NCBI GenBank assembly: GCA_037176905.1
Contig: JBBBWG010028311.1
Location: forward strand, 75,299-139,298
Reading direction: 5' to 3'
Origin: Azolla pinnata
Lineage: Eukaryota; Streptophyta; Polypodiopsida; Salviniales; Salviniaceae
Length of the DNA stretch: 64,000 bases
The notes under the pieces: model-generated
The model's database searches: none
What the model saw: the letters and a program-made list of their open reading frames with translations, nothing else
Told to the model about the DNA's origin: nothing
Shown here: positions 43,401 to 52,420 of the stretch, piece after piece
How the letters are laid out: every line of letters begins with the position of its first letter
Numbering within the stretch: position 1 is the first letter of the stretch
Made by a program: the position numbers and the translations under genes

Positions 43401-44523
43401 TCTCAAGAAGGCTTTGCAGGCATTTACCTCCGGTTATCCTCACTGCATTATCTGAGAAGTCGAGCTTCACGATCGTCCAGTGCGATGTGCTTAGACAGAT
43501 CACCAGCCTCGAGCCTTCCAGAACGACAGCATAGCTATGGCGTTTGATCCATCTGTTCACATCCAGGAGCTCGAACCTCGTATCGATGAACAAAGAATTG
43601 CATACGAGCTTCTGTAGGAGCTGCTGGAAATGCCAAAGAACCCCCCCTGGAGAGATCATGTCTACGAGCTTCTCAAAGAACCTCCATGGGAGTGCGAGGC
43701 ACCATCTCTGGATCCATTTCCAACCGGATGAAGATCCATTACCCTGCTTCCTACCAGGTATATGATCGTCATCCAGATGATTCCCTGTACTTCGAGATTT
43801 GAGGAGCTTTTCCTTCTCTTTCTGCCTGAGGCTCTGCCATCTTCCACAGGCATCCGAGCCCTTGTGAGCTTCATCGCCGACATCCTTCTTCTTCTTCTTC
43901 TTCTTCGAAGAAAGACAGGATGCAGAACAAGCCCCGCCTAGGGTTTCCGCCTTCTCCGGAGAAACCAGGAGCAGAAGTCCGGGAAAGACAGGTCGGACGA
44001 ACGGCGTGAAGGACCTTAACCTGTAGGCGAAGCAAAGCTGCGATTTCCATAGCTTGCGCGCAGCAGCAGCGACATCGGGGCTATGGAGTTCCATGCATTC
44101 TTCGGGGACTTCGGCCCACAGGGTGGAGGAAGCAGGGCCGGATGCACGGGCCCACTCCTCTAACGCACGCCTGGTGCCGACGAGAACTCTGACGGCGTCA
44201 GGGAAGAGCACCTCTGCGTTGCGGGATCTGGTCTTCTTCTCGCTCTTGAAGATCAGAGCGTGGAGAATGCTCTTCTGGGGGAAGATGAGGCCTTCTGCGA
44301 GATGCGGGCTGGAACAGGAGGAGGAGGAGGAGGAGGAGGGGAAGGCGGAACTGCTCCTGTCGTCGTTCTGCGTCTTCTCCGACATTCTGTTGGTCTGAGC
44401 ATGGTCGGAGAGCTCTGCGTTGGAAATGGAAGAGGAAGGAACAGAAGAAGAAGAACAGAAAGAAGACGACGACGACGACGAAGAAGAAGAAGAAGAAGAA
44501 GAAGAAGAAGAAAATGTGGTCAT
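34444..44523 (-). CDS. Very large protein with C-terminal atypical protein kinase domain
   Basis: Exons: 44523-38057, 37946-37903, 37336-37188, 37098-36736, 36224-36045, 35726-35469, 34905-34444; phases close to give about 2640 residues. Exon 1 alone is 6.47 kb. The first 2150 residues begin with a poly-Ser run and have no domain I can name; helical, Leu-rich stretches suggest a repeat-type scaffold, which is inference. The kinase domain starts near 2190. It has a loop AHGAFAQV (2214-2221), VVLK with Lys2242, HYDLKCDN (Asp2354), DFG (2396-2398), KSPEM in place of APE, VDVWGLGCLLYELLTGE, and RDPHQRPT. HRD is changed to HYD, but Lys, Asp and Asn are kept, so activity is possible. The tail after the kinase is about 110 residues. 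The join of the giant exon to the kinase exons rests on two short exons and phase. The alternative is two separate genes, which I consider less likely because exon 1 has no upstream-facing stop region of its own beyond a splice donor. The start ATG within the Ser run is uncertain. Confidence 0.78.
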
Positions 44524-44576
44524 TTGTTGTATGTCCTTTTTTCAGCTGAACTTTGGGTAGTTGGTTGTTATGGAAT

Positions 44577-44720
44577 GCCATACGCACATACGTACATACG
44601 TATGCACATACGTATATAGTACGCACATACGTACGTACATACGCCACGTACGTACGTACGTACATGCGTAATACATGCCAAATACACACGTATGCACATA
44701 CATATGTATGCATGTATATG
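44577..44720. repeat. ACGT-rich microsatellite upstream of the large kinase gene
   Basis: Runs of CGTACGTA, ACATACGT and CACATACGTA. It starts about 55 bp from the kinase-gene ATG on the minus strand and so lies in its promoter or leader. It contains many palindromic TACGTA cores. Confidence 0.85.
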
Positions 44721-44759
44721 CACAATGGACATATATATGTCAAAACCCTGATACCTCAA

Positions 44760-45571
44760 ACCCTGCCGATAAAACGATAATCTCGAAGGCGATCAACCTT
44801 GTTTGCCAATGCAGCATCATCCGGAAGGTGATCAACCTTCTAGCCGAGAGAAGTGTAATAAACCTTGCTCGCGTATTCGTGTGCTCTGAATGCTTATTTG
44901 GCGAGATACCCGTGCAAGAAGGAAGGTGCACATACTCTAGGTATCGACACTGTTTTTTGTTTTGGTTCAAACTTGTTTGGGAAATCCTAAGCCAAGTTGC
45001 TTAAACCTGAACCGTTTAAGAAATGTCGAACCTGAAGCGTTTAGGCCCAGATTGGTTAAAGCCCAAACCAATTAAGAAGTTGTGAATTAGGGCTAGAGTT
45101 ATTAATTTTGTGAATATTGTATATTTAGTCTTTAGTTTTCGAAATATAATTTCTCAGTTTACAAAGAAGTTTGGAGTTGGTTAAGGAACTGGTTTGGAAC
45201 CGGTTAAGTCGAGCCAGCAATACCTCAAACCGAACCGAGCCAAAACCAAGCCGTTAAAAAAAACCTGAACCTGAGCTGAACCAAACTGAAACTCTAAGCC
45301 ACTAAGCTGCTTTAAACCGGTTAAACAGCTTCGGTTTGGAGTAAAACTGAACCGTTGCCGATACATAGCATATTCCAAAAGCTCTAAGCCAAACTCGAAG
45401 CATAAGAAGATAATGCAACTTATATCATCAGGAAACAAGGATCAGAAGAGCACAAAAGGCTGACGTTTAGCCAAAATAAGAGCAAATCCTAGTTCAAAAC
45501 TCACGCTCAATACATGAATTGCTCACTATCGCAAAACAACCAAATCATACCGACACGGAACAGAGCAGATC
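44760..45571. other. Divergent intergenic region, no gene recognised
   Basis: Contains repeated AACCGGTTAA and CCGAACC-like pieces at 45000-45350, suggesting decayed short repeats. Minus-strand open frames of up to 85 codons show no domain. Confidence 0.45.
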
Positions 45572-45880
45572 GTATCTGAAACGCGCGCTTGAAGCAGTAG
45601 AGGCAAAGCGTATGTGAAACACACAACTATACATTAAATCAAAGCCAAAGTAGTATCTGAAAAAAACCATGCGCTTAAACGCGAAACGGAGGCAAACCCT
45701 AATCTGAAACACGCAACTATCCATTGAATCAAAGCCAAACCGGTATCCAAAAACCGCGTGCTTAAACACGAATCGGAGGCAAAACCGTAATCCGAAACGC
45801 ACTACTATGCATCGAATCGGAGCCAAACCGGCATCCAAACCACGTGCTTAAACACAAATTAGAGGCTTAAACATGAATTA
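45572..45880. repeat. Tandem repeat, about 87 bp unit, 3.5 copies
   Basis: Units restart at GAGGCAAA near 45600, 45689 and 45776. Shared pieces are CTGAAACACGCAACTATRCATTRAATC, AAAGCCAAACCGGTATC and GTGCTTAAACACGAAT. A 97-codon minus-strand open frame is a by-product. Confidence 0.8.
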
Positions 45881-45904
45881 GATCAAACCCTATCTATCTT
45901 AAAA

Positions 45905-46048
45905 CACAAGAATTAGGGTTTTAGGGTTTCAAGACCATCACCATCACCATCACCATCACCATCTTCATCTCCATCTCCATCTCCATCTCCATTCTTCTGC
46001 AGAGCTTCTCTCTTCTGCCTCTGTCTGTCTGTCTGTCTGTCTGTCTGC
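45905..46048. repeat. Short telomere-type motif plus CATCAC, CATCTC and TGTC microsatellites
   Basis: AATTAGGGTTTTAGGGTTT at about 45911-45929 is followed by (CATCAC)n at 45934-45962, (CATCTC)n to about 45992, and (TGTC)n at 46022-46046. All lie in the leader or promoter of the amine oxidase gene, 115-260 bp before its ATG. Confidence 0.8.
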
Positions 46049-46163
46049 GTGTTTCCTGAGGTTGCGATCCTCGCTCTACTCCCGCTGCAACTGCATGTCA
46101 TCTTGCTCCCCCTCTCCGCCCCATCAATCAGCACAACGGCCTCGCCATCGCTAACCCCTCCAC

Positions 46164-49100
46164 ATGGCCCCACATCAGAAGCAGACACCGCCGCCTCCTC
46201 CTCCTCCTCCCCTCCATTCCCGATGCGCTGCTCCCGCAGCCGAGGCTGCCCTCGAGCCGGAGAAACGCGTGGAATCTCGCCCCATCACGCGGGAGTCCGC
46301 ATCTTCCGGGATTCCCCTCGCCAATCCCTCGTGGAATCTTCCCGGAGATACTACTGCTTCCTCTCCGCTTGTTCCTGGCACGGCCGATAACCCCAGCACC
46401 TCTGCCAGATGTATGGCTTATAGAGGAGAAAGCTTCCTGTTAGATTGCAATTTGCATGCCCTTGTCGATCGCTTGAAAGTGTCGTTGTAGTTTTTCCATT
46501 GGAGCGATCGATTTGTGTGTGTGTTTCTGTTGGTGCAGCTATCAGTTTTGTCCCGCTCCCTCAGTCCTTCCATCCTCTGGACCCGCTGGTTCCTGCTGAA
46601 ATCGCAGTTGCCATAGCTACAGTCAGAGCTGCTGGAGCAACTCCAGAGGTAAGCTATACTCCTCTCACCCCCCTCTCCGTCTACTAAAATCAAGTAGTAG
46701 TATCTCATTTCAGCTAACCCACTCCACCAATCGGTCCTTAAGGCTCGAATCTCACATGTTCAACAATGACGCTAACTCTCGTATGTCGGTGGTTTGCGCT
46801 ACACTGATGTAGCTATATGATCAAGGTAGGCCATTAGCGTTGTGATAAGTCCATTAGCTAGCATGAACTCGGCCTAGTCTTTGCTTCAAACATATCCTGG
46901 AAGACTGTATGATTAGCACAAAGTTGTTAGGCCCACGAGATCGATGTGATAAACGACGGGAGGTTATGCTTGGAATTGATTACTAACAACCGTAGCTTCA
47001 AGGTCCTGAAGTCTTAACAAGCTTGTTCCATTGCCTTTGATGGTCAGATCCGGGATGGAATGCGGTTTGTGGAGATAGTGCTGAAAGAACCTGAGAAGGA
47101 CGTGCTTGCTTTCGCAGATGCTTATTTCTTCCCTCCTTTCCAGCCATACTCCTGTATGGCCAAGGGGAAAGGGGGCCCGATACTTATCCCATGCCAGCTG
47201 CCCCCTCGGCAAGCAAGATTGATCGTCTACAACAAGCTTACCAATGAGACAAGTGTCTCGGTTGTTGAGCTATGCGAGGTTTATGCTGTTGCTCGGGGTG
47301 GTCATCACCGTGGCAAGGTTTTATCTTCACAAGTAATACCTGATGTTCAACCTCCTATGGTAATCGATGATACACTCCACAGGATTTGAATGCATTTTAT
47401 ACTAGAATAAGCTTCTCTTTGTGGCGTCTATGGTTAAGTGAGCCATGTACATATCATTTCACCCCCTCCAGGATGCATTAGAATATGCAGATTGTGAAGC
47501 TACTGTGAAGGCATACCCTCCGTTTAGAGATGCTATGAAGAAGAGAGGAGTCACAGATATGGATCTTGTGATGGTAGATGCATGGTAAAATCTTCTCAGC
47601 ATCTTTGCATATAAATATGTAATGTTGCAGTGTGCCATGCATGAGACATAATTGTGGCATTATATAGAAACAGTAAACAGCTTGTATCTTCCAATCACGA
47701 GTCATCATGGAAGACGTGAAAATGTTCAATCAGGAAACCAGTGAACGAAAGTCGCCTTCTTCGTGAGCACTGTTGGAGTAAAATCCATGACAAATTCGTT
47801 GTTTGCAGGTGTGTTGGATATCACAAAGAAGAAGATGCACCAAGTAGGAGACTTGCGAGACCATTAATATTTTGTAGGACCGACAGTGATTGTCCAATGG
47901 AGAATGGCTACGCCCGACCTGTAGAAGGGATAAAGGTTCTTATGGACATGCAGCATATGAAAATTATTGAGTTCGAAGATTGCAAGCTCATCCCACTTCC
48001 ACCACCTGATCCCTTAAGGAACTATACGGCTGCAGAAACACGAGGTGGTGTGGATAGGAGTGACGTTAAGCCATTGCATATCATACAACCTGAAGGGCCT
48101 AGTTTTCGTGTCTATGGCCATGCTGTTGAATGGCAAAAGGTTCTTTGCTTCCATATTTGTTGTCTCAATTGATTTTCAGCTGATACAACTCATTTCTTTT
48201 GATAGATTAACACAAAGATTTACTTTTAACTGTTGTTTCTTTACTAAATCACTGCTATTTTCTGATGAATTTCTAGAATGTCCAATTGTAGCTCAAAATC
48301 TAGGACTTCGTAGTACCCATTTCGGGTGTCTTGCTCTTTCTCTTGCGTACCTGACATGTTTTTGCATTTATTCTTGCAGTGGAGTTTCCGTATTGGCTTT
48401 ACACCCAGGGAAGGCCTAGTGATTCATTGTGTTGCATACAATGATGGAAATCTTGGCCGGCGATCAATTGCACATAGGCTTAGCTTTGTGGAGATGGTTG
48501 TTCCTTACGGTGACCCACATGAGCCTCATTATAGGAAAAATGCATTTGATGCAGGAGAAGATGGGCTTGGCAAGAATGCACATTCCTTGAAGAGGGTTAG
48601 TTGAATTGCTTTGGTTAATGGCTTAGTCACAGGAGGGAAAGGATAACATCAGGGAGGAAATAAATGTAATGTGTTACATTTTGAAGGGGTGTGATTGTCT
48701 AGGGCATATCAAGTATTTTGATGCACATTTTACAAACTTCACTGGTGGAGTGGAGACAGTTGAGAATTGTGTTTGCTTGCATGAAGAAGATTTTGGAGTG
48801 CTCTGGAAACATCAAGATTGGCGCTCAGGTCTTTCAGAAGTGCGCCGGTCGAGACGTCTGACTGCCTCGTTCTTTTGCACTGTTGCAAACTACGAATATG
48901 GGTTCTTCTGGCATTTCTATCAGGTTTTCTAATTGAATCCAAATGCTTGTTTTGTAACGACTATGCATGCAGCTCATGTAATTCTGATGCATTTGGTTTT
49001 TCTTGTTTTCAAGGATGGGAGGATCGATGCTGAAGTGAAACTTACGGGGGTGTTAAGCTTGGGATCTCTGAAGCCGGGGGAAATAAGGAAGCATGGAACG

Positions 49101-50594
49101 GTGATAGCACCTGGTCTTTATGCTCCCGTACATCAACATTTCTTCGTTGCACGTATGAATATGGCCGTGGACTGCAAACCAGGCGAGACAATGAATCAGG
49201 TTGACATTTTTCTTTCTTTGCATCATCACAATCGATGGTGTTATGTAGGAATTCTCTAAATGGTTTTGACTCAAAATCCTGAGCTCAGCACTTTCGTTTT
49301 TACCACTTCACCATGATGTTTATATATTCAATCCATGTTTGCAGCTCCTTAAGGGCATAAGTACTGTAAGAAAATTTCTTATTGTTTGTGCCTCTGCCTT
49401 GTTACTGCTAGAATATAAATCTTATTGTCTCCATGTGGGTATAGGTGGTGGAGGTAAATGTGAAGGTTGAGGAGCCTGGCCCGGAGAATGTGCACAATAA
49501 TGCATTCTATGCTCAAGAGATGCTTCTTTGCTCCGAGTTACAAGCGATGCGTGATTGCAATCCTCTTTCAGCTCGGCATTGGATTGTGAGTTACTTAAAC
49601 CAAGAAAAAGTCATGACTTGTGACATGACGATGGACTAGTGAGCTAATATGTTTGCATTGATATAGGTTCGCAACACATGCACAGTCAATAGAACAGGGC
49701 AGTTGACTGGGTATAAACTTGTTCCTGGATCAAATTGTCTTCCTCTTTCTGGTCCAGAAGCAAAATTTCTGAGGAGAGCTGACTTTTTGAGGCACAACCT
49801 TTGGGTGAGTCAATTCAATAAGGATGAGCAATTCCCAGCTGGTGAATTTCCGAATCAAAACCCTCGTGTGGGAGAAGGTTTGCCTACATGGGTGCAGCAG
49901 GATAGACAGCTAGAGGAAGCGGATATTGTGCTATGGTATTAGCTCATATGAAATTGAACCTCTCTGTATAGTCTGTGTATCATAGTCATATGCATGACGC
50001 GTAAACACATATGATGTTCATGCAGACACACTCACATACATATCTGCTTGTGTGCATATGGCCACTTGTGCATGCATGCATATTAACCACATTTCTCCAC
50101 ATACATGCCTACCCACAGTTGGGTATTTCTTATTTCCTTAAGACCGTCCCTTGCCAGTGTCTTTGCCAGTGTCTTGAGATCATACAATTTGCATAACATG
50201 TAGACACACAGACATGGTAGTGTGCGTGCAAACATTACACACACTGTTACTATTTATTGCCTTAGAATGTCCCTGGTCAGTGTCTTGTCATACAATTTGC
50301 ATATTATGTAGATATGCACGTCTGATATTAGTGTGGGTGTATGTTGAATTCCTTAGAACGTCCCTTGTGAGTGTGTTTTGATATCACTAATCCATGTGGT
50401 GCACAAAATTGGACATGATCCACAACTGACATGTGCATGAATATTTACACATTATACATGCTACACTTGTGTCACTCTTCAGCATTGGATAAGAATTAGT
50501 TCATGTTCTTTGCGTTGATTGCGTGGCTATTTAAAAGTGCATGTCCTGCACACCACATACACAGCATGGTTTCGGTGTGTGTAAATGGCAGAAA

Positions 50595-50666
<72 letters not shown>

Positions 50667-51020
50667 TGTGTGTGTGTTGAGACAGGTATGTGTTTGGAGT
50701 GACGCATGTCCCGAGACTAGAAGATTGGCCTGTAATGCCGGTTGAGAGGATCGGATTTTCACTAATGGTAAGTAATGTTTTTGGGTAGAGCTCTGTTCTG
50801 TTATATTTTAGAAAATGGAAGGTGGTAAGTAATGTTTTTGGGTAGAGCTATGTTCTGTTATATTTTAGAGAATAGAAGGTAAGATTCAATCTTGACTTGT
50901 TTGTTGCAGCCCCATGGTTTTTTCAATTGCTCACCTGCCATAGATGTCCCACCATCAGATCTGCAAACTGACACCAATACGATGAAGACAGTAATGGGAA
51001 GACACGCCTCGAGACTTTAA
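46164..51020 (+). CDS. Copper amine oxidase, peroxisomal type
   Basis: Oxidises primary amines such as putrescine to aldehyde, ammonia and hydrogen peroxide. Exons: 46164-46410, 46539-46648, 47048-47359, 47472-47584, 47809-48139, 48380-48595, 48687-48923, 49014-49199, 49445-49585, 49667-49935, 50686-50767, 50910-51020; 784 residues, all phases close. Domain landmarks: catalytic-base Asp428 in NAFDAGED, topaquinone precursor Tyr512 in VANYEY, copper ligands His562 and His564 in VHQHF, and His728 in VTHVPR. The N-terminus has a poly-Pro run and no signal peptide. The C-terminus is SRL, a type 1 peroxisomal targeting signal, matching the plant peroxisomal CuAO group. The start is the only ATG in frame with the correct splice phase. 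Intron 10 is long and carries a GA/GT microsatellite right before exon 11. Confidence 0.95.
50602..50677 (+). repeat. (GA)n(GT)n microsatellite at the 3' end of amine oxidase intron 10
   Basis: About 31 GA dinucleotides followed by about seven TG. The exon 11 acceptor (AG at 50684-50685) is only about 8 bp beyond. The stretch where a pyrimidine-rich tract is expected is purine-rich on the coding strand. Confidence 0.9.
50766..50880 (+). repeat. 57 bp tandem duplication spanning the intron 11 splice donor
   Basis: GGTAAGTAATGTTTTTGGGT and the next 37 bp occur twice in a row (donor GT at 50768 and again at 50825) with a few substitutions. The second copy ends near 50880, shortly before exon 12. 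It creates a second strong GTAAGT donor-like site. Confidence 0.9.
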
Positions 51021-51366
51021 AACCTCGATCGATCAGCAGCTGAAAAGAGCCTATATAAAACATTCTCTTGCAGCAAAACGGTGTCAGGTCACGAAAGTGT
51101 GTCATATCATGAACAATGGATATCGATAGGAGTATTTGTTAATTAATGCCTCTACTTAGTTGAAGAAACTCATTCATTAAGCAAATGTTAGGCTTATTTA
51201 TCCTTGCTTAATGATGTACTAATAATGATTGACTCATCGCTTCGATAGTATCATAATGCATTGTTTGACTTGGAAATAACGGTTACGAAGGTTGGGCATT
51301 ATCTTTGTAGTTGAATGAAAAATGTCTTTGCGAGTTTTTGATGGTATGCGTCTCTTGGTGGTATAT
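51021..51366. other. 3' flank of the amine oxidase gene
   Basis: Probable 3' untranslated region followed by AT-rich spacer. No gene or element recognised. Confidence 0.5.
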
Positions 51367-51771
51367 TTAAATGAAAGAGATAAAACATGCTGGAGCAGGG
51401 TGATTAGTAGTGACAATTTGGATTTGGAGTTGGTTGTATTCCAAATTTGGGCATGACTAAATGGAAATGTTTGCTCTCCTCTAAAAAACATGATTTTTTT
51501 TCGAATAGACTTACCTAAATCTGCCCCACATGCAATCCACTGTTTACACTGTGGCATTAGTGGAAGATACCTAGATGGATATTTTTGTGAGATTGATCGT
51601 AAGACAAAAGAATTGGTCCTAAATGAAAGAGGAAAACATGCTTAGTAGTGACATTTGGGTTTGGAGTTGGTTGTATTTCAATTTTGAGCACGATTAAACG
51701 AAATTTTTTGCCCTCATCACTATTCATCTTTATGCAAATAAAAACATGGCCTTTTTTGGAATAGACTCACT
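51367..51771. repeat. Duplicated segment of about 150 bp, copies 250 bp apart
   Basis: 51367-51512 and 51617-51771 both contain AAATGAAAGAG, AAAACATGCT, TTAGTAGTGACA, TTTGGAGTTGGTTGTATT and GGAATAGACT in the same order, with indels between them. Confidence 0.75.
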
Positions 51772-51780
51772 AAATTTGGT

Positions 51781-52353
51781 ACATGACCAACGTGAAGGAG
51801 TCGTTGACAACAGCCTTGACTTTGACCACAATAGTTGACTTTGTTCGAGGGTGGACTTGAACAACCTTGACTTTGACCACTACAGGTGTACAAATTTAGT
51901 TGTACGAGCCCAATCTTGTAGCCTTGACCAAACCAACGGGGCAACTACGAGGGTCAAGGCCGAGATGAAGCACGTTGACCAACGTTAAGGAGTCGTTGAC
52001 AACAACCTTGACTTTGAACACAATAGTTGACTTTGTTCGAGGGCGGACTTGAACAACCTTGACTTTGACCACTATAGGTGTACAAATTTAGTTGTACGAG
52101 CCCAGTCTTGTAGCCTTGACCAAACCAAAGGGGCAACTACTAGGGTCAAGGCCGAGATGAAGCACGTTGACCAATGAGAAGGATCCATCGACAAAAACCT
52201 TGAATTTGACCGCAATGTTTGACTTTGAATGAGGATGGATGAGAAGCATTGATTTTGATTATGCAAGTTGACCTTGACTTTGACCACACCACTTGATCTT
52301 GACTTTGACCACACCACTTGATCTTGACTTTGACCATAGCAGTTGACCTTGAC
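51781..52353. repeat. 190 bp tandem repeat rich in TTGAC (W-box) cores
   Basis: Copies begin at about 51789, 51981 and 52171 (GACCAACGTGAAGGAGTCGTTGAC and variants), the third truncated. From 52255 it degenerates into a 24-30 bp repeat of CTTGACTTTGACCACACCA. TTGAC occurs roughly 25 times on the + strand, mostly as TTGACC or TTGACT. The block ends less than 70 bp before the SCO1 start codon, separated from it by a (GA)n run. Confidence 0.88.
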
Positions 52354-52354
52354 T

Positions 52355-52389
<35 letters not shown>
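52355..52389. repeat. (GA)n microsatellite upstream of SCO1
   Basis: About 17 GA units between the W-box-rich repeat and the first codon of the SCO1 gene, probably in its leader. Confidence 0.9.
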
Positions 52390-52391
<2 letters not shown>

Positions 52392-52420
52392 CATGTGCGA
52401 CGACGACGAGGAGGACGAGC

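Noticed and set aside
50503-50762. Frames made of Arg-Glu or Leu-Ser repeats
   Set aside because: They are translations of the GA microsatellite in intron 10 of the amine oxidase.
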